NCBI RefSeq assembly: GCF_026625765.1
Contig: NZ_CP113062.1
Span: 868,001 to 932,000, forward strand
Reading direction: 5' to 3'
DNA from: Frigoribacterium sp. SL97
GTDB taxonomy: Bacteria > Actinomycetota > Actinomycetes > Actinomycetales > Microbacteriaceae
Length of the DNA: 64,000 nucleotides
Positions 33,900-42,303 of the stretch are shown in pieces (the stretch's first letter is position 1; the number at the start of each line of letters is the position of its first letter). The notes below the pieces were generated by a model, which saw only the letters and a program-made list of their open reading frames with translations, had not been told where the DNA came from and did not search any database. The position numbers and the translations under genes are program-made.

Positions 33900-34874
33900 T
33901 CAGCTGATCAGGTGGATGCTGCCGTCACGGTCGCGCAGCGGAGCCCGCGAGGCGCCCGACCGCACGGCGAGCACCTCGGCCAGGATCGACACGGCCGTCT
34001 CCTCGGGCGTGCTCGCCCCGAGGTCGAGCCCGATGGGGGAGTGCAGTCGGCCGAGCGCCGCCGGCCCGACTCCGCGATCGGCCAGGGCGGAGACGCGTCG
34101 GTCGTGCGTGACCCGTGATCCCATGGCCCCGACGTACGCCGCCGGGGACGCCAGCGCCGCCTCGACCAGGTCGGCGTCGAACCGTTCGTCGTGCGACAGC
34201 ACCGCGATCACGGTGCGCTCGTCGACCCCGGTGCGCGCCAGGTAGTTCGGCGGCCACTCGACGACGACCTCGTCGGCCGACGGGAAACGCTCGCGGGTCA
34301 GGAAGACCGGACGCGGGTCGCACACCGTCACGCGGTAGCCCAGCACCGCCCCGGCGTTGCAGAGGGCGACGGCGAACTCGACCGCCCCGAAGACGAGGAG
34401 GCGCGGCGGCGGCACCGAGCGCTCGCTGAAGACCCGCAGACCCTCGCAGTCGTCGACGGTCGGCACGACCTCGCCGGTGCGGACCGGGCCGAGCACGACA
34501 TGCGCCGACGCCTCACGCCCGGCGGCGGCATCGCGGAGGGCGGCGATCGTCTCGGCGTCGTCCGGGGTGACGAGCCGGGCGAGCACCTCGATGCGCCCGC
34601 CGCAGCTGAGCCCGACCTCGAACGCCGTCTCGTCGCTGAACCCGAACGTCTCGAGCTGCGGCGTGCCGTCGTCGAGCACCTGCGTGCAGATCTCGTAGAC
34701 CGCGCCCTCGACGCAGCCGCCCGAGATGCTGCCGATCACGGTGCCGTCGACGGTGACGGCCATCGACGTGCCGACCGTCCGGGGTGCACTGCCCACGACC
34801 GACACGGCCGTCGCGACGGCGAGGCGCTCGCCGGCGTCGAGTCGCGCCAGCAGGCGGTCGGCGATCTCGAACAC
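33900..34874 (-). CDS. XdhC/CoxI family protein
   Basis: 324 residues. N-terminal XdhC_CoxI domain with ISGGCVEGAVYEI and LSCGG (conserved cysteines that hold molybdenum cofactor), and a C-terminal Rossmann domain (LVFGAVEFAVALCNAGAVLG). These proteins sulfurate and insert molybdenum cofactor into xanthine dehydrogenase or CO dehydrogenase. It is divergent from a MobA-like nucleotidyltransferase, a usual partner, but no molybdoenzyme structural gene is in the window. Confidence 0.92.
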   Translation of the reverse strand: MFEIADRLLARLDAGERLAVATAVSVVGSAPRTVGTSMAVTVDGTVIGSISGGCVEGAVYEICTQVLDDGTPQLETFGFSDETAFEVGLSCGGRIEVLARLVTPDDAETIAALRDAAAGREASAHVVLGPVRTGEVVPTVDDCEGLRVFSERSVPPPRLLVFGAVEFAVALCNAGAVLGYRVTVCDPRPVFLTRERFPSADEVVVEWPPNYLARTGVDERTVIAVLSHDERFDADLVEAALASPAAYVGAMGSRVTHDRRVSALADRGVGPAALGRLHSPIGLDLGASTPEETAVSILAEVLAVRSGASRAPLRDRDGSIHLIS

Positions 34875-35031
34875 GGGGCTCCTCGGGTGCGACGGGCGAG
34901 CGGGTGGTCTCTGGTGGTGCCAGGTCTCGATGGTGTCACGGCCTCGGCCCCGCGACCTACCGCGACCTACCGCGACGTCGGACGTCGCCGGCCGGCGCGA
35001 GGTGCTCTCCGGGGTTGGCTAGCCTGACCTC

Positions 35032-35724
35032 GTGCCCGGTGACGACTCCTCGACGTCCGTCGGCCTGCTGCTCGCGGCCGGCGCCGGGACGCGCATTGGC
35101 CGTCCCAAGGCGCTCGTGGTCGACGAGCGCGGGCCGTGGCTGACCCGCGCCGTGACGACGCTGCTCGACGGGGGCTGTGACCGCGTCGTCGTCGTGCTCG
35201 GGGCGGGCGCGACCGAGGCGCGGGCGCTGCTGGCCGCCGACCCGCGCCTCCTGACGGTCGAGACACCGGTGCCGGGCGGGGCGACGGACGCGCCGCACGC
35301 CGACCCGCGCCTCCCGCCGGTCGACGGTCGGGCGAGGGTGGCGGTCGTCGTCGCGGACGACTGGGCCGACGGCCTCGCGACGTCACTGCGCGTCGGGCTG
35401 GAGGCGCTCGCCGCCCTCGACCCCGAGGAGGCGCGGCTCGCCCTCATCACGCTGGTGGACTACCCGGGTCTGCCGTCGTCCGCGGTCGCGCGGCTGCTGT
35501 CGTCCCCGGCCGCCGACGTGCCCCTGGGCCCGGCTGCGCTGCGGCAGTCCGTCTTCCACGGACGCCCGGGTCACCCCGTCGTGGTCGGTCGGTCCCACTG
35601 GTCGGCCCTCGCGGCGTCCCTCACCGGGGATCGCGGGGCGGGCCCCTACCTCAGGGCGCACGCCGCCGAGCCGGTCGACTGCTCCGACCTCTGGGACGGC
35701 GCCGACGTCGACGCGCCCGCCTGA
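35032..35724 (+). CDS. MobA-like NTP transferase (MocA-type)
   Basis: 230 residues. The nucleotide-binding signature LLLAAGAGTRIGRPKAL is at residues 11-27, the hallmark of molybdenum cofactor cytidylyl/guanylyl transferases. TLVDYPGLP holds the metal-binding Asp. Residues ~78-100 are a short Ala/Pro insertion carrying a reverse copy of the dispersed motif (35306). GTG start; TAGCCT at 35020-35025 lies six bases upstream, so translation probably begins at the transcript's first codon. Divergent from xdhC, which supports a molybdenum cofactor role. Confidence 0.87.
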   Translation: MPGDDSSTSVGLLLAAGAGTRIGRPKALVVDERGPWLTRAVTTLLDGGCDRVVVVLGAGATEARALLAADPRLLTVETPVPGGATDAPHADPRLPPVDGRARVAVVVADDWADGLATSLRVGLEALAALDPEEARLALITLVDYPGLPSSAVARLLSSPAADVPLGPAALRQSVFHGRPGHPVVVGRSHWSALAASLTGDRGAGPYLRAHAAEPVDCSDLWDGADVDAPA

Positions 35725-35743
35725 CCTTCGCCGTCCCCGAGGG

Positions 35744-36715
35744 TCAGTTGCACTTCCCGCTGCCGCTGAAGCACGGGGTGTAGTTCGCGGGCAGGGGTTC
35801 CTGACGGGGGGTGGGGGACTCCCACCGGTCCCCGGGGACGGGTGCCCCGACGGCACCGATCACGACCAGCCCGGCGACGACGACGGCCGCCACGACGACA
35901 CCTCGATGCCCGGCGGTGATCGCGGCGAACAGCGTCACGACGAGGCACGCGAGGCAGGCGACGAGGGTCCGGAGCCAGCTGTCCGCGGCCTCCTGGCTGA
36001 CGGTCACGGGGGTGCCGAAGAGGCTGAACTCGGCCGAGAACCACTGCCCGGCCAGCGAGAGCGTGAGCAGGACGCCCGCCGCGAGGGCGAGCGCCTCGAC
36101 GATCACGGCGACGCGGTGCACGAGGTGACGGGGCGGGCGGGGCGCCCGGTCCGCCCGGGCCGCGGGGGCGTCGACGGGGGCGTCGACGGGTGCGTGCTCG
36201 GCCGGACGTGCTCCGTCGTGCGCCGAGGCGTCGCGGCCGCCCCGACCCGACCGCGCGGCGAGGACGACGAACGACGCCAGGCCGACGGTCGCGACGAACG
36301 GCAGGCTGACGAAGACGACGGTGGGCACCGTGTAGAGGGAGAAGCCCGCCCGGAGGCCCGACGTGACGCCCGACCCGACGGTGAGCTCGACGCCGGCCCG
36401 TGCCACGGCCGCCGCGGCGACGTAGTGCCAGGCCCGGCGTGACACCGGCGCCTCGGACCACCGCCACGCGACGAGGACGACGAGGACGGCCCACACCACG
36501 AACGGCACGAGTGCGGCCTGCGCGAGCGCGCCCGGCAACTCGAGCAGCGACGCGACCACCCGGCCGGCCGAGGCCGTCAGGCCGACGAGCGCCGCGCCCG
36601 CGACGAACAGGGCCGCGGTGGTGCCGACGACCCACGCCACCTCGCGGCGGTCGACCCGCCGTCGCAGGCTCGCCGCCGCCCCCGCGAGTCGGCCCTCGTG
36701 CTGAGTGTTCGTCAT
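35744..36715 (-). CDS. Hypothetical multi-pass membrane protein
   Basis: 323 residues with about seven hydrophobic helices, a cytoplasmic Asp/Ala/Pro repeat region in the middle (PVDAPVDAPAARADRAP) and a short exterior tail with two cysteines (CFSGSGKC). Possibly a DUF2975-like protein, but the match is weak. ATG 36715 has TACCGT at 36722-36727, six bases upstream. The reading frame continues upstream through a hairpin repeat, which I excluded. Confidence 0.65.
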   Translation of the reverse strand: MTNTQHEGRLAGAAASLRRRVDRREVAWVVGTTAALFVAGAALVGLTASAGRVVASLLELPGALAQAALVPFVVWAVLVVLVAWRWSEAPVSRRAWHYVAAAAVARAGVELTVGSGVTSGLRAGFSLYTVPTVVFVSLPFVATVGLASFVVLAARSGRGGRDASAHDGARPAEHAPVDAPVDAPAARADRAPRPPRHLVHRVAVIVEALALAAGVLLTLSLAGQWFSAEFSLFGTPVTVSQEAADSWLRTLVACLACLVVTLFAAITAGHRGVVVAAVVVAGLVVIGAVGAPVPGDRWESPTPRQEPLPANYTPCFSGSGKCN

Positions 36716-36860
36716 GGGTCGACGGTAGCGGCGGGTCGCGGAGCCGACGTCATCCCGGAGGCGGATGTCGGTCGGGCGGCACGGATCGCCCGAGCCCCTG
36801 TCCCGCCGCGCCCCGTCCCGCCCTGTCCCGGCGCTCCCGCCGCGCCTCGCCCCGCCATGA

Positions 36861-36916
36861 ACCCGGTTTCGAACCGTGCACCCGGTAGCAACCGGGTGCA
36901 CGGTTCGAAACCGGGT
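36861..36916. repeat. Perfect 26-bp-stem hairpin in a divergent intergenic space
   Basis: Arms 36861-36886 and 36891-36916 are exact reverse complements around AGCA. It lies between two divergent genes, each with its own promoter, so it cannot be a terminator for either. No second copy of this sequence is in the window. Confidence 0.9.
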
Positions 36917-37006
36917 GCCTCGCGTGGTCGCGGTTGGCACCGGGGGCACCGACGTCGGCAGGATCTCGATGGCGGGTGTCGGGTCGCGCGTCCTAGCGTC
37001 GGTCCC

Positions 37007-37525
37007 ATGCCGATCACGCCCGACACGAAGAACTGGACCTGGGTGCTCGAACGCCCCTGCGACGACTGCGGCTTCGACCCCGCCGAGGTCGCGTTCCGCG
37101 ACGTGCCGCGCCTCGTCCGCGAGAACGCCGCCGCCTGGCCCGCCGAGCTCGCCCGGCCCGACGCCCGCACCCGGCCCGACGACGCCACGTGGTCGACCCT
37201 CGAGTACGGGGCGCACGTGCGCGACGTGTTCCGGGTCTTCGACACGCGCCTCCGGCTGATGCTCGCCGAGGACGCGCCGACCTTCGCGAACTGGGACCAG
37301 GACGCCACCGCGCTCGACGACGACTACGCCTCCCAGCAACCTCCGGTGGTGGCCGACGAACTCGTGGCCGCCGCGGCCGTCGTCGCCGACGCGTTCGAGG
37401 CGGTGCCCGACGACCGGCTCGGTCGCACCGGCCTCCGCAGCGACGGCTCGGCCTTCACGGTCGACTCGCTCGCGCGCTACTTCGTGCACGACCCCGTGCA
37501 CCACCTGCACGACGTCCGCCGCTGA
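37007..37525 (+). CDS. DinB-family (maleylpyruvate isomerase-like) protein
   Basis: 172 residues, four-helix-bundle DinB fold. Metal-ligand histidines are seen in LEYGAHVRDVF and at the end in HDPVHHLHDV. Members act as thiol-dependent transferases/isomerases or have unknown roles. ATG 37007 is preceded by TAGCGT (36994-36999) with a seven-base gap, so likely leaderless. Confidence 0.85.
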   Translation: MPITPDTKNWTWVLERPCDDCGFDPAEVAFRDVPRLVRENAAAWPAELARPDARTRPDDATWSTLEYGAHVRDVFRVFDTRLRLMLAEDAPTFANWDQDATALDDDYASQQPPVVADELVAAAAVVADAFEAVPDDRLGRTGLRSDGSAFTVDSLARYFVHDPVHHLHDVRR

Positions 37526-37589
37526 CCCGTGCCCCGGCCGGCACCATCGCCCGGCGAGCCGCTGTCGCACCGCCGCCCGGGCCACCGCT

Positions 37590-37655
37590 GTCGCACCGCC
37601 GACTGAACATCGCACCGCCCATGTCGACGGTGCGACGTCCATTCGGCGGTGCGAC
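37590..37655. repeat. Intergenic hairpin, GTCGCACCGCC family
   Basis: A 13-bp perfect outer stem (37590-37602 with 37643-37655) encloses an inner GCACCG / CGGTGC pair. Partial direct copies precede it (37564-37575). The same family ends the histidine kinase gene at 16290-16361. Confidence 0.8.
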
Positions 37656-37758
37656 CCACCCGGGCCAGCCCGACCGCCGCCCAGCCCGACCGCTGCCGAG
37701 CCCGGCCCCGCGCAGCACCACCCTCGACCCCGGCGGCCGACGCGGGCAGACTGACGAC

Positions 37759-38304
37759 ATGACCCGCGCCTCCGTCCTCTCGGTCAACGTCGACGACGTC
37801 CACCGCTTCAGCAAGCCGCCCGTGGAGCGGGTCACCCTGCTCGCCGGCCTCGGCGTCGAGGGTGACGCCCACCTCGGGCCCACGGTGCAGCACCGCTCCC
37901 GCGTGGCGCGCGACCCGAGTCAGCCCAACCTGCGGCAGGTGCACCTGATGCACGCCGAGCTCTTCGCCGACCTGGCCGACCACGGCTACGACGTCGGGCC
38001 GGGCGACCTCGGCGAGAACGTCACCACCCACGGGGTCGACCTGCTCGGTCTGCCCGTCGGCACCGTGCTCACCCTCGGTCAGGAGGCGCGGGTCGAGATC
38101 ACCGGACTCCGCAATCCGTGCCTGCAGATCGACCGATTCGAGTCGGGCCTGCTGAAGGCGGTCGTCGGACGCGACCAGGCCGGCGAACTCGTCCGCAAGG
38201 CGGGCGTCATGGGCGTCGTGCTCGCCGGGGGAGAGGTGCGACCCGGTGACGCGGTCGGAGTCGACCTGCCCGTCGAGCCCTGGTCGGCCTTGCAACCCGT
38301 CTGA
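37759..38304 (+). CDS. MOSC domain-containing protein
   Basis: 181 residues. MOSC domains, related to molybdenum cofactor sulfurase C-termini, use a conserved cysteine, here in GLRNPCLQIDRF. GDLGENVTTHGVDLLGLPVG is typical of the stand-alone YiiM-like group. Three kilobases from xdhC and the MobA-like gene, which hints at, but does not prove, a shared molybdenum theme. ATG 37759; CAGACT upstream is a weak -10. Confidence 0.9.
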   Translation: MTRASVLSVNVDDVHRFSKPPVERVTLLAGLGVEGDAHLGPTVQHRSRVARDPSQPNLRQVHLMHAELFADLADHGYDVGPGDLGENVTTHGVDLLGLPVGTVLTLGQEARVEITGLRNPCLQIDRFESGLLKAVVGRDQAGELVRKAGVMGVVLAGGEVRPGDAVGVDLPVEPWSALQPV

Positions 38305-38379
38305 TCCCGATCGGTCGCCCCGATCGTCCTCAGCGTCCCTGGCAGCCCGCTCGCCCCGCGCGTCGTGTCGGCGCCCGGC

Positions 38380-38769
38380 TCAGGACCGGTGCCGGCGGAT
38401 GCGGATCGGGCCCTTCGCCGTGGACGGGTCGACCACCGACCCGCCCTGCGTGATGTCGACCTCGCCCGCGGCGACCAGTCGTCGGGCCGCGCGACGGACG
38501 GGCTCCATCAATCCGCGCCAGGCGTCCTCGTCGTCGGGGTGCAGCGACCGCGCGACGTCCGAGGGGCAGATCGTCGACGTGGCCGCCCGGGCCGCCAGGA
38601 GGTCGCGGATGCGCTGCTCGAGCTCGCGGTCCTGCGCCGTCACCTTGCGCTTGCGGCACGCGTCGCTGCAGTACGCGACCTCGTCCCAGTTCGACGCCCA
38701 CTTCTTGCGCCACTCGATGGTGCGCCCGCACGATCGGCAGGTCTTCGGGTCGGGGGTCGCGGCGCTCAT
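38380..38769 (-). CDS. DUF2256 and DUF3253 domain protein
   Basis: 129 residues. The N-terminal third is a small zinc-ribbon-like DUF2256 (KTCRSCGRTIEWRKKW and YCSDACRKRK, four cysteines); the rest is DUF3253, a winged-helix-like domain (DVARSLHPDDEDAWRGLMEP). Function unknown, nucleic-acid binding plausible. ATG 38769; a GTG two codons earlier is also possible. Confidence 0.88.
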   Translation of the reverse strand: MSAATPDPKTCRSCGRTIEWRKKWASNWDEVAYCSDACRKRKVTAQDRELEQRIRDLLAARAATSTICPSDVARSLHPDDEDAWRGLMEPVRRAARRLVAAGEVDITQGGSVVDPSTAKGPIRIRRHRS

Positions 38770-38864
38770 GCTGACAGTCAACGCGGGAGGCGCGGTGTGC
38801 GTTCCCGGGGAGGCAGCCGTCGGTCCCTCCGCCGCGGACCGCACCCGCGCCTCCGGACCTCGCG

Positions 38865-38924
38865 GCACCGCCTTTCGTGCAGCACACCCCGACGAGTCGA
38901 GGTGCCCTGCACGAGACGCGGTGC
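38865..38924. repeat. Degenerate intergenic hairpin, family B copy 2
   Basis: Matches the element at 39668-39727 with several substitutions (GCACCGCCTTTCGTGCA at the left, TGCACGAGACGCGGTGC at the right), so its stem is imperfect. It lies between divergent genes, unlike the other two copies. Confidence 0.75.
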
Positions 38925-38997
38925 GACGCTGCGGGAGGGGACATCTCGCTCGCGTGGGGGATGGAGGCGCGGGCACGGTCCCCGTATCGTCGTCCCG

Positions 38998-39660
38998 ATG
39001 AGCGAGGGCACGGCGGCAGGCACGACGAGGGGTTCGTGGTTCGAGGTCGACCGTCAGCCCCTGCCCGGCGCGACCCCGATGCAGGCTCTCCGGCGGTTCG
39101 TCGGCAACGCCTACGTGGTGCACGCCCGCGCGGGCCGGGCCGAGTTCTGGTGGATCTGGCTCTTCCAGACCGTCCTCGCCCTCGTGCTCAACGTCGGCGT
39201 CGGGTCGCTGGTGCGCGGTGCGAGCGTGGCCTCGTGGTCGATCGGCGCTTACGGCTCGTCGCTCTTCGCGCCCTGGCCGGTCGTCGTCCTCGGCCGCCCG
39301 GCCGGTGCGGGCCCGGGCACCAGCCTGGGCCAGGGCGCGTCCCTCCAGATCGGACAGTTCTCGCTCGGCCCGTTCGGCCCCGCGGGTCCGGCCTGGGGCG
39401 GCACGACCTGGGTCGCCCTCGTCTGGGGTCTCTGGTGCCTGATGACCTTCGTCCCCATGGCGACGCTCACCATCCGTCGCCTGCACGCCGCCCGGGCCTG
39501 GGGGTGGGGTTGGTTCTGGCTCGGGGCGTTGGTCCCGTTCCTGCAGATCGTCGTCGTGTTCATGCTGGCTCGCGAGACCCAGCCGCCGAGTGCCCGCTTC
39601 CTGGACCGCGAGCTCGACCGCGACCGCGAGCGCGAGCCCGACCCGCACCGCGCCTCCTGA
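38998..39660 (+). CDS. DUF805 family membrane protein
   Basis: 220 residues. The DUF805 pattern is AGRAEFWWIWLFQ before helix 1 and TIRRLHAARAWGWGWFWL before the last helix, with a Gly-rich stretch between. Function unknown. TATCGT at 38985-38990 lies seven bases upstream of ATG 38998, a leaderless arrangement that fixes the start. The C-terminus is a charged Asp/Arg/Glu tail that ends in a reverse copy of the dispersed motif (39649). Confidence 0.85.
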   Translation: MSEGTAAGTTRGSWFEVDRQPLPGATPMQALRRFVGNAYVVHARAGRAEFWWIWLFQTVLALVLNVGVGSLVRGASVASWSIGAYGSSLFAPWPVVVLGRPAGAGPGTSLGQGASLQIGQFSLGPFGPAGPAWGGTTWVALVWGLWCLMTFVPMATLTIRRLHAARAWGWGWFWLGALVPFLQIVVVFMLARETQPPSARFLDRELDRDREREPDPHRAS

Positions 39661-39667
39661 CGCCACT

Positions 39668-39727
39668 GCACCGCGTTTCGTGCACCGCACCGCGACTAGT
39701 CGAGGTGCGGTGCACGAAACGCGGTGC
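39668..39727. repeat. Perfect 24-bp-stem hairpin, family B copy 3
   Basis: Arms 39668-39691 and 39704-39727 are exact reverse complements; the 12-nt loop contains ACTAGT. It starts eight bases after the DUF805 gene stop and probably ends its transcript. Confidence 0.9.
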
Positions 39728-39770
39728 GCCGCCGCACACCGGGCCCCTGGCCAGGCCGGGCACGAGCGGG

Positions 39771-39973
39771 TAGGATCGACCTCGGTCGGGCGGTACTCCC
39801 GGCCCCGGGCGTGCACGACAGCGCGCAGTCGGGATCACCATCCTCCCCGAGTCACCCACGGTCACGAACGGCACCTGCCGCGAAGGCCGTGCCGCCGGCA
39901 GATCGTCACGATCGGCCGGCCCGTGGCCACCATCGGGTCGAGAGAACGGCGCCCGCCGACCACCCCAGGTTCC
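39771..39973 (+). promoter_or_regulatory. Promoter and ~190-nt leader of the MFS gene
   Basis: TAGGAT at 39771-39776 is a strong -10 with transcription expected near 39783, leaving about 190 nt before the ATG at 39974. The leader is GC-rich with several inverted segments (for example GGCACCTGCCGCGAAGGCCGTGCC around 39871). This is unusual next to neighbours that appear leaderless, so a regulatory leader is possible. Confidence 0.4.
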
Positions 39974-41269
39974 ATGACACTCGCACCCCCGCGCCCCACC
40001 GCGCCTTCGTCCACCCCGTCCGCCCGCTTCCCGTGGGCCGGCCTGATCGCCATCGCCGTCGCCACGTTCCTCTCGATCTCGGGCGAGATGCTGCCGACCG
40101 GCCTGCTGCCCGAGATGAGCGCCGACCTCGGCGTCACCGAGTCGAGCATCGGCCTGCTCGTCAGCGTCTTCGCCTTCACGGTCGTGCTCACCAGCACCGG
40201 CCTCACCCACCTCACCCGTCGCCTGCCCCGCCACCTGATCGTGGTCGGCCTGATCGTCGTCCTCGCGATCAGCGCCGGGCTCACCGCGATCGCACCGACC
40301 TACGAGCTCGTGCTCGCCAGCCGCGTGCTCGGCGGTCTCGCCCACGGCATGTTCTGGGCCATCGGAGGGGCCTACGCCGGTCACCTCGTGCCCCGGGCGC
40401 AGGTCGGCCGCGCGCTCGCCGTCGCGATGAGCGGGGGCACCCTCGCGTTCGTGCTGGGCGTCCCGCTCGGCACCGCGCTCGGCCAGGCCCTCGGCTGGCG
40501 TGAGGCGTTCGGCATCCTCGCCGGGCTCATGGCGCTCGGTGCGGTCTTCGTCTACAAGTTCCTGCCGCCGGTCGGTCGGGGCACGGCGCACGAGTCGGGG
40601 CCGGAGCCGGTGACCGACGCTGTCCCGACGCTGGTCGACGGCACCGCGCCTCCTGCGGGGGCCGTCCGTCGCCGTCGCTCGCTGCCGAGGCCGAGCGTGC
40701 TCGGCGTCGTCCTGAGCTGCGTGATCACGGCGGTCTTCATGATCGGCCACTACTCGTTCTTCACCTACATCACGCCCTACCTCGTGCGCTCGACCGGGGT
40801 GCCCGAGCAGGGTCTGGCCGCGTGGCTCTTCGCGTTCGGCGTCGCCGGGGCCGTGGGGCTCGGCATGGTCGGGTGGTTCCTCGGGGCGCGACCGCGGGTG
40901 AGCATCCCGATCGGCGTGGCCGTGGTCGGACTGGCCGTGAGCGGCATGCTCGTGTTCGAGGGCATGCTCGTGCCGTCGCTGGTGGCCTTCGTGCTGTGGG
41001 GCGTGACGTTCGGAGCGCTGCCGCCGCTGTTCCAGACCCGGATGCTGCAGGTCGCCCCCGAGCGGATGCGCGACCTCGCGAGCGCCTTCTACACGACCGG
41101 CTTCAACGCCGGCATCGGCGGTGGAGCACTGATCGGTGCCCTCGTGCTCGACGGGTCCGGGCTCGACTCGCTGCCCGTCCTCTACATCGTGGTCGCCGCG
41201 GTGGTGCTCGTCGCCGTGCTGGCGAGCGACCGCCTGCTCGCCCGTCGGTCGGCCCGCCCGGCCGCCTGA
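39974..41269 (+). CDS. MFS transporter (DHA1-type)
   Basis: 431 residues, 12 predicted transmembrane helices, with the opening MLPTGLLPEMSADLGVTES and the motif LASRVLGGLAHGMFWAI near helix 4, typical of AraJ/NepI-like DHA1 exporters of drugs, nucleosides or sugars. The central loop (residues ~205-235) is a variable linker containing a reverse copy of the dispersed motif (40645). Substrate unknown. Confidence 0.9.
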   Translation: MTLAPPRPTAPSSTPSARFPWAGLIAIAVATFLSISGEMLPTGLLPEMSADLGVTESSIGLLVSVFAFTVVLTSTGLTHLTRRLPRHLIVVGLIVVLAISAGLTAIAPTYELVLASRVLGGLAHGMFWAIGGAYAGHLVPRAQVGRALAVAMSGGTLAFVLGVPLGTALGQALGWREAFGILAGLMALGAVFVYKFLPPVGRGTAHESGPEPVTDAVPTLVDGTAPPAGAVRRRRSLPRPSVLGVVLSCVITAVFMIGHYSFFTYITPYLVRSTGVPEQGLAAWLFAFGVAGAVGLGMVGWFLGARPRVSIPIGVAVVGLAVSGMLVFEGMLVPSLVAFVLWGVTFGALPPLFQTRMLQVAPERMRDLASAFYTTGFNAGIGGGALIGALVLDGSGLDSLPVLYIVVAAVVLVAVLASDRLLARRSARPAA

Positions 41270-41292
41270 GCGGCGCTGCCGGGACGACGAAA

Positions 41293-41334
41293 GACGCAGG
41301 AGGCGCGACTCGCGTGAGTCGCGCCTCCTGCGTC
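41293..41334. terminator. Perfect 19-bp-stem hairpin made of an inverted GGAGGCGCG pair
   Basis: Arms 41293-41311 and 41316-41334 are exact complements around GCGT. It is 24 bp after the MFS stop and 28 bp before the small minus-strand gene's stop, so it sits at a convergent junction and is probably a bidirectional terminator, although no T-tract follows. The stem core is the dispersed motif extended to GCAGGAGGCGCG. Confidence 0.8.
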
Positions 41335-41361
41335 CGAGGCGGTGCGGGTGGTGCCGGTGGG

Positions 41362-41487
41362 TCAGCGACGACGACCGGGCTGCTGGTAGCCGCCGGCCTG
41401 GCCGTTGCCGCCACCGCGCTTGTTCATGATCTTCTTGATGACGAAGCCCACGATGAGCGGGGCGAAGCGTCGGAGCAGTGATGCCAT
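41362..41487 (-). CDS. 41-residue basic protein downstream of the Asp23 gene
   Basis: Start ATG 41487 with a textbook AGGAGG seven bases upstream. The sequence begins MASLLRRFAPLIVGFVIKKI and ends in a Gly/Gln-rich, Arg-rich tail (QQPGRRR): one amphipathic or membrane helix with a positive C-terminus. Same strand as, and 129 bp downstream of, the Asp23 gene; a small membrane partner of the Asp23 protein is plausible. No family recognised. Confidence 0.65.
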   Translation of the reverse strand: MASLLRRFAPLIVGFVIKKIMNKRGGGNGQAGGYQQPGRRR

Positions 41488-41616
41488 GGGGTGCCTCCTG
41501 GGGCGATGGTGCACGGGTCGTGCGGTCGAGCCGGTCGGCTCGGTGGGGTGCGGCCCGCGGTGCTGCGGGGACGATCGTGTCGGGACGACCGCCGCGGGTA
41601 CCAGTGAACTCGCTGT

Positions 41617-42102
41617 CTACTGAACCCGCTGCGAGTCGTTCGTGCCGTCCGAGTCGTCGTCCTGTCCGGCGATGAAGATGTCGCTGACCTCGATGTTGAT
41701 CTCGACGACCTCGAGCCCGACGAGCTGGGTGATGGCGTCGGCGACGGCCTGGCGGACGTCGTCCGCCACCTGCTGCACCGACAGCGGGTAGTCGACGACG
41801 ATGCTGAGGTCGGCGGCGGCCTGGGTCTCGCCGACCTCGACCTTGACGCCCTGGCCGTGGTCCTGCTGGCCGACGGCGGTGCGCAGCGCGCCCACGGCAC
41901 GCGACGCGCCGCCACCGATCGAGTGGACGCCGGACACCTGACGGGCGGCGATGCCCGCGACCTTGGCGACGACGCCGTCGGCGATCCGCGTGGTGCCCGC
42001 GGCGTCGGACGACACGGTCGAGGCACCGTCCACGCGCGCGGCGCCGTCGACGCGCGAGCTGCTGGTCAGGGTGGCGGGGGTGGGAGCGGCGGTGTTCGAC
42101 AT
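41617..42102 (-). CDS. Asp23/Gls24 family envelope stress response protein
   Basis: 161 residues. A Ser/Ala-rich N-terminal extension precedes the Asp23 domain (TRIADGVVAKVAGIAARQV, then ADLSIVVDYPLSVQQVADDV and VEINIEVSDIFI). In firmicutes these proteins sit at the membrane and are linked to alkaline or envelope stress. A small basic protein follows on the same strand. Confidence 0.92.
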   Translation of the reverse strand: MSNTAAPTPATLTSSSRVDGAARVDGASTVSSDAAGTTRIADGVVAKVAGIAARQVSGVHSIGGGASRAVGALRTAVGQQDHGQGVKVEVGETQAAADLSIVVDYPLSVQQVADDVRQAVADAITQLVGLEVVEINIEVSDIFIAGQDDDSDGTNDSQRVQ

Positions 42103-42303
42103 CTCGGGTCCTCTTTCGGCTGGGGGAGTCGTGCGGATGGTCGTGCGGTGGTCGTCGTGCGAGCGGGCGTGTCCGGGCGAACCGGGGCGATCCGGGTGAA
42201 CCGGGGCGACCCGGGCTGCACGTCAATGAGACGCCGCGCCCGCCCCGTTCGTCACGGTGAACATGCTGGCAACCCGCTGAGTGCCCACGTCTACTGTCGG
42301 GGC

